From CAVPRW01 sp046727435 [NCBI: bacterium] (lineage in GTDB: Bacteria; Tectomicrobia; Entotheonellia; J063), in the NCBI GenBank assembly GCA_046727435.1, contig JBKPCR010000284.1, positions 1 through 5,741 on the forward strand: a stretch of DNA of 5,741 nucleotides. Reading direction: 5' to 3'. The translations under genes were made by a program, and so were the position numbers. This document shows positions 1 through 5,354 of this stretch, piece after piece. The notes under the pieces were generated by a model. It made no database searches, was not told where the DNA came from, and saw only the letters and a list, made by a program, of their open reading frames with translations. Each line of letters begins with the position of its first letter. Positions within the stretch are counted from its first letter, which is position 1.

Positions 1-303
1 GCCGATGACGTTGATCACTCGTCCCAACACTTCTTTGCCGACTGGCACGCTGATGGGTGCGCCGAGGTCGATGACTTGCATGCCCCGCACGAGGCCCTCG
101 GTGGGCTCCATGGCGACACAGCGGACGGTGTTCTCGCCCAGATGTTGGGCGACCTCGACAATGATCTCGTTGCGCTCGGCGGAGCCGTTGCCGTTCCCTT
201 CTTTGACGATCTTGAGGGCGTTGGAGATGTCAGGCAATTTCCCCTCATCAAACGTCACGTCCACCACCACGCCAATCACTTGAGTGATCTGTCCGACGTT
301 CAT
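1..303 (-). CDS. atpD: F1 ATP synthase subunit beta, N-terminal part (cut by left edge)
   Basis: This is the start of the catalytic beta subunit of F-type ATP synthase, which synthesises ATP from ADP and phosphate in the cytoplasmic F1 head. I translated the minus strand from ATG at 303: 101 codons run open to the window edge. The protein begins [11 protein letters not shown] and contains [40 protein letters not shown] and LGRVINVIG, the classic beta-barrel domain of AtpD that binds the top of the alpha/beta ring. The Walker A motif and DELSEED region lie outside the window. The start is supported by AGGAGGG just upstream. A small variation is VIGVVVDV where most homologues have VIGPVVDV. It follows atpG after a 132-base spacer that carries repeats, so its translation is probably initiated independently rather than coupled to atpG. 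Identification is near certain from family knowledge; only completeness is unknown. Confidence 0.97.
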   Translation of the reverse strand, partial: MNVGQITQVIGVVVDVTFDEGKLPDISNALKIVKEGNGNGSAERNEIIVEVAQHLGENTVRCVAMEPTEGLVRGMQVIDLGAPISVPVGKEVLGRVINVIG

Positions 304-306
304 GAT

Positions 307-313
307 CCCTCCT
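307..313 (-). promoter_or_regulatory. Strong Shine-Dalgarno of atpD
   Basis: The minus strand reads AGGAGGG followed by ATC and the ATG at 303. This is one of the strongest ribosome-binding sites in the window, though its spacing is short (3 to 4 bases). It fixes the atpD start. A strong site would suit the need for three beta subunits per single gamma in the complex; that link is inference. Confidence 0.8.
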
Positions 314-324
314 ACGACAAACCG

Positions 325-338
325 TGCTGAGTGCTGAG
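325..338. repeat. Two tandem heptamers TGCTGAG in the atpG-atpD spacer
   Basis: On the plus strand TGCTGAG occurs twice in direct tandem (325-331 and 332-338), followed by the related CTGAACC. On the coding (minus) strand this reads CTCAGCACTCAGCA and lies about 20 bases upstream of the atpD start. The same heptamer heads the longer array in the atpA-atpG spacer at 1331-1358, so the two are probably copies of one dispersed short repeat family. Confidence 0.6.
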
Positions 339-340
339 CT

Positions 341-403
341 GAACCACCGATCGACACAGATCCATACCGATCATCGGTGTTCATCTGTGTGTGTCTGTGG
401 TTC
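341..403. repeat. 63-base palindromic intergenic element between atpG and atpD
   Basis: The stretch is an inverted repeat centred on base 372. The outer arms 341-361 and 383-403 pair at 17 of 21 positions; blocks GAACCAC/GTGGTTC and ACACAGAT/ATCTGTGT are perfect. The centre ACCGATCATCGGT (366-378) is a perfect 6+1+6 palindrome, and only the four-base joints 362-365 and 379-382 fail to pair well. Transcribed in the atp mRNA it could form a long stem-loop between atpG and atpD. From memory, ATCTGTG and TGTGGTTC blocks of this kind recur as dispersed intergenic repeats in many environmental genomes, but I cannot verify that here. No poly-U tract follows on the minus strand, so it does not look like a rho-independent terminator. 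It may act as an mRNA stability or processing element, or simply be a mobile repeat. Confidence 0.7.
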
Positions 404-435
404 CCGTCCACAGCCCGCATCACACCATCGCATTC

Positions 436-1311
436 TTATGCACTCTTCAGCGCTTCCGCGCCCGAGACGACTTCGAGGATTTCTTTGGTGATGGCTGCCT
501 GACGGGTTTTGTTGTAAAACAGGGTAAGTTGGTGAATTAGCTCGCCGGCGTTCTCCGTCGCCGCCGCCATCGCGGTCATGCGCGCGGCATGCTCCGCCGC
601 CGCCGTCTCGAGCAGGGCGCGAAAAATCAAGACCTCGACGTAGCGTGGCAGCAGCTCACGCAAAATCCCATCCACCGACGGCTCATAGATGTAGTCGAAG
701 AGCACTGCGTCGGGTGAGCTAGGCGGTAAGGGGATGGGCAACAGCGTATAGGTCACCGTTTGTTGTCGCATCGCAGAGGCGAAGGTATTGCCGACCAGGA
801 CCACGCGATCCACCATCTCAGCCGACGCCGTGTACGCCTCGATCAGCTCCCGGGCGAGGTCCTGTGCGACCCCGAAGGACACCTGCCGCCCGAAGACGTC
901 GACGTGTTGGCTCTTCACCTGGAACTGTGGACGGCGTCGGAAGAAATCGCGTCCTTTACGGCCAACGACCACCAAGGATGTCTTCCACTCAGGATGCTGG
1001 GCCAGGAGACTGGTGACCGCGCGCAGTACGTTGCTGTTGAAGGCACCGCATAGGCCCCGATCGGTCGTCACCACCAGTATCAACGTATCCGAACCCTCGC
1101 GTCGCTGCAACAATGGATGTCTTTGCGGATCGGCACGCAAGGCAAGATCGCCAATCACCTCAGCTAGCTTATTCGAGTAGGGACGGGAGGTCAGCAGGCG
1201 ATCCTGCGCCCGTTGCAGTTTGGCCGCGGAAACCATCTGCATGGCGCGGGTGATCTGCTGCGTCTTCTTCACACTCGAGATCTTGCGCCGAATATCGCGT
1301 AGGCTGGGCAT
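436..1311 (-). CDS. atpG: F1 ATP synthase subunit gamma
   Basis: This encodes the central rotor shaft of the F1 motor, a protein of 291 residues, the usual length for the family. The N-terminal helix has RDIRRKISSVKKTQQIT and AMQMVSAAKLQRAQ (residues about 5-36). TDRGLCGAFN lies at 83-92. The C-terminal helix is about 230-287 and includes EHAARMTAMAAATENA and NKTRQAAITKEI, the signature region that enters the alpha/beta ring. I start at ATG 1311 (MPSLRDIRRK) because AGGAGA lies 5 bases upstream and family proteins begin here; an in-frame extension to 1350 would add 13 unconserved residues encoded by repeat sequence. The stop is TAA. It follows atpA after 71 bases and precedes atpD after 132 bases, a looser packing than in the upstream part of the cluster. 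No frameshift or missing block is visible. Confidence 0.98.
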   Translation of the reverse strand: MPSLRDIRRKISSVKKTQQITRAMQMVSAAKLQRAQDRLLTSRPYSNKLAEVIGDLALRADPQRHPLLQRREGSDTLILVVTTDRGLCGAFNSNVLRAVTSLLAQHPEWKTSLVVVGRKGRDFFRRRPQFQVKSQHVDVFGRQVSFGVAQDLARELIEAYTASAEMVDRVVLVGNTFASAMRQQTVTYTLLPIPLPPSSPDAVLFDYIYEPSVDGILRELLPRYVEVLIFRALLETAAAEHAARMTAMAAATENAGELIHQLTLFYNKTRQAAITKEILEVVSGAEALKSA

Positions 1312-1316
1312 GATGC

Positions 1317-1322
1317 TCTCCT
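1317..1322 (-). promoter_or_regulatory. Shine-Dalgarno that decides the atpG start
   Basis: The minus strand reads AGGAGA followed by 5 bases and ATG at 1311. The next upstream in-frame start candidate, at 1350, lies within the heptamer repeat region and gives an unconserved extension. This site therefore favours the shorter 291-residue gamma subunit. Confidence 0.75.
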
Positions 1323-1329
1323 GAAAACG

Positions 1330-1383
1330 GTGCTGAGTGCCAAGTACCAAGAGCTAAGCGTTTTTCCACTCATTCCTCAGCAC
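1330..1383. repeat. Inverted repeat GTGCTGAG / CTCAGCAC spanning the atpA-atpG spacer
   Basis: GTGCTGAG at 1330-1337 is exactly complementary to CTCAGCAC at 1376-1383. The right arm overlaps the last base of the atpA stop codon (TAG at 1385-1383 on the minus strand). The loop is 38 bases, so an mRNA hairpin would be weak on its own. The spacer is thus bounded by facing copies of the repeat unit, as might be left by insertion of a small palindromic element. The interior contains the heptamer array and an A-rich run (TTTTT on the plus strand, 1361-1365). Confidence 0.5.
1331..1358. repeat. Array of four degenerate heptamers in the atpA-atpG spacer
   Basis: On the plus strand four 7-base units follow each other without gaps: TGCTGAG, TGCCAAG, TACCAAG, AGCTAAG. 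Every unit ends in AG and follows the rough consensus WRCYRAG. On the mRNA strand it reads as CTTAGCT, CTTGGTA, CTTGGCA, CTCAGCA. The first unit is identical to the two units at 325-338. Such short heptamer tandem arrays in spacers resemble heptanucleotide repeats known from cyanobacteria and other GC-rich environmental genomes; common origin is not established. It lies just upstream of the atpG ribosome-binding site. Confidence 0.6.
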
Positions 1384-2924
1384 TATTTCTTAAGGCGGCT
1401 CGTGAAGTCGGCTTTGAACTCTTCGATGGCTTTGCGCAGGTTGGCCTCCAGGTCGGCATCCAGTTGTCTCTTAGCCTGGATGTCCCTGGGAAGCGCGGCA
1501 TAGCGGCCCTCGACGAAGGCATAAAACTCCTCCTCGAAACGGCGGCAGGCCTCGACGGGAATATCATCCAGGTAACCGTTGATGCCGGCGTAAATGATCA
1601 TGACCTGCTTCTCAATGGACAGCGGTTTGTATTGATCCTGCTTGAGGATCTCCACCATGCGCTCGCCGCGGGTGAGCTGGGACTGCGTGGCCGCGTCCAA
1701 TTCGCTGCCGAACTGCGCGAACGCCGCCATCTCACGGTACTGGGCGAGGTCGAGCCGGAGGCGCCCGGCGATCCGTCGCATGGCCGTGATCTGCGCCGCG
1801 CCGCCGACGCGCGATACCGAGATGCCGACGTTGATGGCGGGGCGCACACCAGCATAGAAGAGGTCCGCCTCGAGGTAGATCTGGCCATCGGTGATCGAAA
1901 TGACGTTGGTGGGAATGTAAGCTGACACGTCCCCCGCCTGGGTCTCCACGATCGGCAGCGCCGTCAAGGAGCCACCGCCGAGCTCATCACTCAGCTTTGC
2001 CGCGCGTTCGAGCAAGCGCGAGTGCAGGTAGAAGACGTCACCTGGGTAAGCCTCTCGACCGGGGGGACGACGCAGCAGCAGCGACAGCTGGCGATAGGCC
2101 GCGGCGTGCTTCGATAGATCGTCATAAATGCACAGCACATGGCCACGGTTATCGCGGAAGTACTCGCCCATGGCGCAGCCGGCGTATGGTGCCATGTACA
2201 GCAACGGCGCAGGCTCGCTAGCGGTGGCGGAGACGACGATGGTGTAGTCCATCGCGCCAGAATCTTCCAGAATCTTGACGACCTGTGCCACCGTGGACCG
2301 CTTCTGCCCGATGGCGACGTAAATGCAATGCACCGGCTCGTCGGTTTGCTGCGTCTCTCTCTGGTTGATGATGGCATCGATGGCGACGGCGGTTTTACCC
2401 GTCTGCCGGTCGCCGATGATCAGCTCCCGCTGGCCACGGCCGATGGGGATCATGGCATCGATGGCCTTCAGACCGGTCTGGATCGGTTGATGCACCGAGC
2501 GGCGATCCACCACGCCCGGCGCTAGACGCTCGAGGGGGAGAAATTCCGTGGTATCGATCGGGCCTTTCCCGTCCAGTGGCTGACCCAAGGGATTCACCAC
2601 GCGGCCGATGAGTGCGTGGCCAACGGGCACCGCCATGACACGGCCGGTGCGCGTCACCTCATCGCCCTCTTTAATGTGCGTATCCTCGCCGAGGAGCACA
2701 ACGCCGACCGTCTCCTCTTCGAGGTTCAGCGCCATGCCGTAGATGTCTCCGGGGAACAGGACCATCTCGCCGTACATGACGTGTTCGAGACCATAGACGC
2801 GGGCCACGCCGTCACCGACGGAGATGACGTAGCCGACTTCCTTGAGCTCGATTTTCCCCTCATAGCTCTCGATCCGTTGTTTGATCAGATCGCTGATCTC
2901 TTCTGCACGGATGTGCATCTGCAT
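1383..2924 (-). CDS. atpA: F1 ATP synthase subunit alpha
   Basis: This is the non-catalytic nucleotide-binding subunit of the F1 hexamer, 513 residues, full length. The N-terminal barrel begins [20 protein letters not shown] and includes [16 protein letters not shown] (about 32-47). Walker A is GDRQTGKT at 171-178. [10 protein letters not shown] (205-214) carries Gln where beta subunits have the catalytic Glu, which is the mark of alpha. The Walker B region is [12 protein letters not shown] (263-274). [18 protein letters not shown] (about 293-310) and SVSRVGG, with the arginine finger at R372, complete the family signature. The start at 2924 overlaps the atpH stop by one base (TAATG), implying coupled translation, and GAGGGGGA lies about 8 bases upstream. 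A second ATG two codons in (2918) is possible but less well spaced. The stop is TAG. Nothing in the sequence looks abnormal. Confidence 0.99.
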   Translation of the reverse strand: MQMHIRAEEISDLIKQRIESYEGKIELKEVGYVISVGDGVARVYGLEHVMYGEMVLFPGDIYGMALNLEEETVGVVLLGEDTHIKEGDEVTRTGRVMAVPVGHALIGRVVNPLGQPLDGKGPIDTTEFLPLERLAPGVVDRRSVHQPIQTGLKAIDAMIPIGRGQRELIIGDRQTGKTAVAIDAIINQRETQQTDEPVHCIYVAIGQKRSTVAQVVKILEDSGAMDYTIVVSATASEPAPLLYMAPYAGCAMGEYFRDNRGHVLCIYDDLSKHAAAYRQLSLLLRRPPGREAYPGDVFYLHSRLLERAAKLSDELGGGSLTALPIVETQAGDVSAYIPTNVISITDGQIYLEADLFYAGVRPAINVGISVSRVGGAAQITAMRRIAGRLRLDLAQYREMAAFAQFGSELDAATQSQLTRGERMVEILKQDQYKPLSIEKQVMIIYAGINGYLDDIPVEACRRFEEEFYAFVEGRYAALPRDIQAKRQLDADLEANLRKAIEEFKADFTSRLKK

Positions 2925-3484
2925 TACGCTAATCCCCCTCGCTGGTCTCCGACCAATGCCGTCCTCAAGCGCGCCAACTCATTGCGGATGGAGCCATCCA
3001 ATACCAGGCTCCCCATCTGGGCCACAATGCCGCCGATGAGCGCGGGGTCGATTTCTTGATCGATGACGATGTCCTTACTGGTATAGTGGGTGAAGCGTTG
3101 TCGTACCTCTTCCTGCAAGGCCGGCGACAGTGGAACGGCGGACTTCACGCGCACGCGCAGACGGTTTTGCGCTTCCTCCGCCAAGACTTCGTAGAGGGCG
3201 ACGATTTGCGGCATTTCCGGTAGGCGGCCTTTTTCCAGCAGCGTGCGGACGAAATTCGCCTCGAGGGAGCCGATGCCCAACCGTTGGCTTACGTCGGTGA
3301 GCAGGTCCGCTTTGAAGTGTTGGCTAATGGCAGGATTGTAGAGGAGGGATTTGAGGCCATGCGTATCGTCGATGAGCTGGGCGAAGCGTTTGACCTGTTC
3401 CCCGGTCTCCGCCAGCCGCCCATGTTCGCGGGCGAGCGCCACCAGGGCTTTGGCATAGCGCTTGGCCACCACTGAGACAATCAA
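2924..3484 (-). CDS. atpH: F1 ATP synthase subunit delta (OSCP), TTG start
   Basis: Subunit delta sits on top of F1 and ties it to the peripheral stalk made by the b subunits. The protein has 186 residues, a normal length. The N-terminal helical domain is recognisable from [19 protein letters not shown] and FAQLI, and continues through [25 protein letters not shown] (about 78-102). The conserved C-terminal part is [21 protein letters not shown] (about 150-170). The first codon is TTG at 3484. It overlaps the TGA of atpF as TTGA, and AGGAGA lies 6 bases before it. The alternatives GTG at 3472 and 3469 would sit too far from this site and shorten the conserved N-terminus. The stop TAA shares a base with the atpA ATG. 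A TTG start in an operon of ATG genes may lower delta output to its single copy per complex; that is inference. Confidence 0.96.
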   Translation of the reverse strand: MIVSVVAKRYAKALVALAREHGRLAETGEQVKRFAQLIDDTHGLKSLLYNPAISQHFKADLLTDVSQRLGIGSLEANFVRTLLEKGRLPEMPQIVALYEVLAEEAQNRLRVRVKSAVPLSPALQEEVRQRFTHYTSKDIVIDQEIDPALIGGIVAQMGSLVLDGSIRNELARLRTALVGDQRGGLA

Positions 3485-4086
3485 TTCAGCTCTCCTATCC
3501 GTGCGATATAGCGCCGGACGATGGCCTGTTGGTCTTCATCGCGCAGTTCACGCCGTAAGATGTCCTCGGCGATTTGCACCGTTAACATCGCCGCCTCCTG
3601 GCGCAGGCTCAGCCGGGCCTGTTCCGTGGCCCGCTCAACCTCCAACCGTGCCTGAGCGACGATACGTGCGGCGAGCTGCTGTGCCTCTGCCTCCAGACGG
3701 CGGGCCATATCCTCCCGTTCCTGCGTGGCTTGCTGCTGGAGCTGAGTGAGCTCCTCCTGGAGGTTTGCCGTCCTGCGTTGATTCTCTTGCAGCAACCGCT
3801 GAGCTTCGGCCCGGCCGGCCGTCGCCTGCTCGATGGCTTGCTGGATTTTTTGGCGATGGTCCTGTAAGACACGCGGCAGAACCTTCGCGAGCACTATATA
3901 CAGCACAATCGCAAGGATAATGAAATTCACCCAACGGAAGATTTCTTCCCACAGGTTGAATTCGGCATGGTGCTCACCACCCGCTGCCGACGCAATTGCC
4001 GCGCTGCTCCAGAGCAGGACACCTAGCAGCATCGCCCACTTATGCCTGCTCCATGGCCTCATGTGTGCGTCCCCACGGTGTGGCAT
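3481..4086 (-). CDS. atpF: F0 ATP synthase subunit b, long form with signal-like N-terminus
   Basis: This is a peripheral-stalk subunit, membrane-anchored with a long cytoplasmic helix that holds F1 still. It has 201 residues from ATG 4086. The sequence shows a basic stretch (RPWSRHKW), a first hydrophobic segment (about 19-35, MLLGVLLWSSAAIASAA) ending in an AXA-like cleavage pattern, then FNLWEEIFRWVNFIILAIVLYIVLAKVLP in pieces: an amphipathic lead and the true membrane helix at about 54-70. From about 75 to 165 it is a charged, Ala/Gln/Glu-rich coiled coil, ending in the delta-binding tail (DILRREL). The extra leading hydrophobic segment looks like a cleavable signal peptide, as known in some Desulfobacterota-type AtpF proteins. 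ATG 4086 directly abuts the atpF' stop and has AAGG 6 bases upstream; ATG 4062, with GGGGA 7 bases upstream, is a credible alternative and gives 193 residues with a cleaner signal peptide. The stop TGA overlaps the atpH start. Confidence 0.93.
   Translation of the reverse strand: MPHRGDAHMRPWSRHKWAMLLGVLLWSSAAIASAAGGEHHAEFNLWEEIFRWVNFIILAIVLYIVLAKVLPRVLQDHRQKIQQAIEQATAGRAEAQRLLQENQRRTANLQEELTQLQQQATQEREDMARRLEAEAQQLAARIVAQARLEVERATEQARLSLRQEAAMLTVQIAEDILRRELRDEDQQAIVRRYIARIGELN
3491..3496 (-). promoter_or_regulatory. Shine-Dalgarno supporting the TTG start of atpH
   Basis: The minus strand reads AGGAGA followed by six bases and TTG at 3484. The site lies within the last codons of atpF. It is the main reason for choosing the TTG over the two GTG codons at 3472 and 3469, which would be 18 or more bases away. 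Confidence 0.75.
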
Positions 4087-4518
4087 TTAGCGCCTTACCT
4101 CGCGACCCATCAGCTTCACCACCACCAATCGCGCCAGTTCACGGGCTGCGTCAACAAGGCGGGTGCGCGCCTCCTGCGTCTCGCCTGTGATCGTTGCCTG
4201 CGCCTCTGCTACCAGCCTGTGAGCTTCGTTGCGGGCCTGCTCAATCTGCTCGCGCTGCTTGGCTTCCATCGCCCGCTGCATAGCCGCCGCCTGCTCCGCC
4301 ATGTCGCGACGGGCGGCGCCAATGGCGGATTCGTAGGCGGTCAACGCACTCTCGGCCTGCTGACGCAGGCCCGCCGCCGCCTCAAGATTGTCACGAATCC
4401 CTTCGTCGCGGGCATCCATGAACTGTATGAGTGGTTTGAACAGGATCTTATTCATCAAGACCAGGAAGACGATGACGCTGACCAGGGCAACTGGTAGGGT
4501 CCAATTGATGTCGAGCAT
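4087..4518 (-). CDS. atpF': F0 ATP synthase subunit b' (short b-type subunit)
   Basis: This is the second b-type stalk subunit, 143 residues from ATG 4518. It starts MLDINWTLPVALVSVIVFLV, a single membrane helix at about 5-23, followed by NKILFKPLIQFMDARDEGI, the strongly conserved b-subunit junction, and then an Ala/Glu/Arg/Gln-rich coiled coil to the end. It lacks the signal-like leader of its neighbour, so the two probably form a b/b' heterodimer rather than being redundant copies. I reject the longer ATG at 4545 because it has no ribosome-binding site and its extra MRPVKRVEN is not family-like; GAAGAGGG lies 8 bases before 4518. It is the first gene of the atp run here, 94 bases after rsmG, and its TAA is directly followed by the atpF ATG. 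The b versus b' naming is by family habit; both belong to the AtpF family. Confidence 0.92.
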   Translation of the reverse strand: MLDINWTLPVALVSVIVFLVLMNKILFKPLIQFMDARDEGIRDNLEAAAGLRQQAESALTAYESAIGAARRDMAEQAAAMQRAMEAKQREQIEQARNEAHRLVAEAQATITGETQEARTRLVDAARELARLVVVKLMGREVRR

Positions 4519-4612
4519 GTTCTCTACCCTCTTCACTGGGCGCATGCCGCTACACCGGTGATCCGCGCGGGGCTATTCCTGCCAGGCACACGGCACGATT
4601 CAAATAACATAC
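4519..4612 (-). other. 94-base spacer between rsmG and atpF', putative atp leader
   Basis: The part next to rsmG (4601-4615) is AT-rich and contains the candidate -10 box. The rest, which would be the 5' leader of the atp mRNA (about 75 bases), is GC-rich. It holds two perfect 8-base palindromes, CACCGGTG at 4553-4560 and CCGCGCGG at 4563-4570, and a possible six-pair hairpin on the RNA strand formed by the stretch 4541-4558 (two G-U pairs). No open reading frame of note and no terminator with a U tract is seen. The palindromes may be operators or chance in GC-rich DNA. Confidence 0.35.
4527..4534 (-). promoter_or_regulatory. Shine-Dalgarno that decides the atpF' start
   Basis: The minus strand has GAAGAGGG followed by 8 bases and ATG at 4518. 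No comparable site stands before the in-frame ATG at 4545, whose upstream bases (CACCGGTGTAGCGGC) have no purine-rich core. Confidence 0.7.
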
Positions 4613-4629
4613 TTACCCAGGCTTGTCAA
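4601..4629 (-). promoter_or_regulatory. Candidate sigma-70-type promoter for the atp genes
   Basis: On the minus strand a perfect -35 hexamer TTGACA (4629-4624) is followed by 17 bases and TATTTG (4606-4601). A TG one base before the latter gives an extended -10 form (TGTTATTTG). The -35 lies inside the final codons of rsmG (Phe-Asp-Lys). The predicted start is near 4594, leaving a leader of about 75 bases before atpF'. The -10 matches the consensus at only three of six positions, so the TG and the perfect -35 carry the case. It is also the most AT-rich patch in this part of the window. Confidence 0.45.
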
Positions 4630-5311
4630 ATTTTTGGCCACCGGTGGGTTTACCGATCACGACCATGGTGCGCGCCGCCGACTCGCCAGGTATCGGCATC
4701 AGGTCTAGCAGGACCCCACCGTGAGCCGCGAGCACTGCCCCCAGGCTGTGCACCTCCGCCAGGGCCGTTGGCCCTTTCTCCAGCACGAGGCGTCCGCCAG
4801 TCTGTAACAGCGTCAGCGCGGCGGGCAGCCAGCGTCGCAGCCCCCCAACACCGCGCGAGACGATGACGGCGTAATGTTCATGCATCGCCTCCTCCTGCGC
4901 CAGCACCTCCACCCGGGTGATGAGGCAGCGCACGTCGCCGAGCCCCAGGACACGACAGAGATGCCGGAGAAATACACTCTTGCGCTGTGAGCTCTCGACC
5001 AAATCCACGGTCAAGCCAGAATGCCACAGTTTCAATGGCAGTCCAGGAAACCCCGCTCCCGTACCGATATCTAGGAGCGGCAGGCCAGGATGAGGGACAA
5101 AAGTCTGCAAGAAGTCGAGGGAGCCCAGGAAATGTTTGCGAATGATCCCGACATCATCGCTGATCGATGTCAGGCTCATCGTGCGGTTCCAATGCTGTAA
5201 TTCGCGCAGATAGGTCAGAAACTGGTAGCGTCGTAGCTCGTCTAGAGGACAGCCGGCGGCGGTGAAAAGCTGTTGCAGCCGATCCTCGGTAGTCGGTACA
5301 GACGGCGTCAT
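4613..5311 (-). CDS. rsmG: 16S rRNA (guanine-527 N7) methyltransferase RsmG (GidB)
   Basis: This enzyme methylates N7 of G527 in 16S rRNA with S-adenosylmethionine; in many bacteria its loss gives low-level streptomycin resistance. It has 232 residues, within the family range. WNRTMSLTSISD (41-52) matches the family's N-terminal WN..LT motif. LLDIGTGAGFPGLPLKL (79-95) is the SAM-binding loop, and VDLVESSQRKSVFLRHL (102-118) is the next motif. VSRGVGGLRRWLP follows, where most homologues have SRA rather than SRG, and GGRLVLEKG forms the late strand. ATG 5311 is chosen because an in-frame TGA stands three codons upstream (5320-5318); the ribosome-binding site there is weak (GGAG about 11 bases away). 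It lies 43 bases after mnmG, the usual gidA-gidB pairing, and probably shares its transcript. Its 3' end carries the candidate atp promoter. Confidence 0.96.
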   Translation of the reverse strand: MTPSVPTTEDRLQQLFTAAGCPLDELRRYQFLTYLRELQHWNRTMSLTSISDDVGIIRKHFLGSLDFLQTFVPHPGLPLLDIGTGAGFPGLPLKLWHSGLTVDLVESSQRKSVFLRHLCRVLGLGDVRCLITRVEVLAQEEAMHEHYAVIVSRGVGGLRRWLPAALTLLQTGGRLVLEKGPTALAEVHSLGAVLAAHGGVLLDLMPIPGESAARTMVVIGKPTGGQKFDKPG

Positions 5312-5331
5312 CGCTGCTCAACTCCGTCATG

Positions 5332-5351
5332 CCCTGGAAGAGGGAACAGGG
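5332..5351. other. Small inverted repeat in the mnmG-rsmG spacer
   Basis: CCCTG (5332-5336) and CAGGG (5347-5351) face each other across a 10-base loop, just after the mnmG stop codon. The stem has only five pairs and no U run follows, so it is not a convincing terminator; readthrough into rsmG is expected. It may be chance. Confidence 0.2.
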
Positions 5352-5354
5352 TGC

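Noticed and set aside
341-403. Rho-independent terminator after atpG
   Set aside because: The stem is long and imperfect, it is not followed by a U run on the minus strand, and atpD continues the operon directly downstream.
788-1180. Plus-strand open frame of 130 codons opposite atpG
   Set aside because: Low-complexity Ser/Arg/Thr-rich product from the complementary strand of atpG.
1312-1350. Longer atpG with 13 extra N-terminal residues
   Set aside because: The extension is translated heptamer repeat plus the ribosome-binding site itself; family proteins start at MPSLRDIRRK.
1331-1358. CRISPR-like or iteron array
   Set aside because: Units are only 7 bases, degenerate and gapless, with no spacers and no replication or cas gene nearby.
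1464-1925. Plus-strand open frame of 153 codons opposite atpA
   Set aside because: It lies wholly antisense to strongly conserved atpA; open antisense frames are expected from GC-rich codon use, and the product resembles no family I know.
2139-2525. Plus-strand open frame of 128 codons opposite the atpA nucleotide-binding domain
   Set aside because: A shadow of atpA coding sequence, with no support for independent translation.
2616-3059. Plus-strand open frame of 147 codons across the atpH-atpA junction
   Set aside because: It is antisense to two certain genes, rich in His/Asp from mirrored codons, and without recognisable domains.
4042-4497. Plus-strand open frame of 151 codons opposite atpF' and the atpF start
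   Set aside because: Antisense to two AtpF-family genes with clear membrane and coiled-coil patterns; no family resemblance.
4519-4545. Longer atpF' starting at ATG 4545
   Set aside because: No ribosome-binding site, and the added residues are basic and unlike the family, which starts shortly before the membrane helix.
5312-5330. Alternative start of rsmG or a tiny leader frame at ATG 5330
   Set aside because: That ATG is out of frame with rsmG and opens into a sequence without family resemblance; rsmG itself has an in-frame stop just upstream of ATG 5311.
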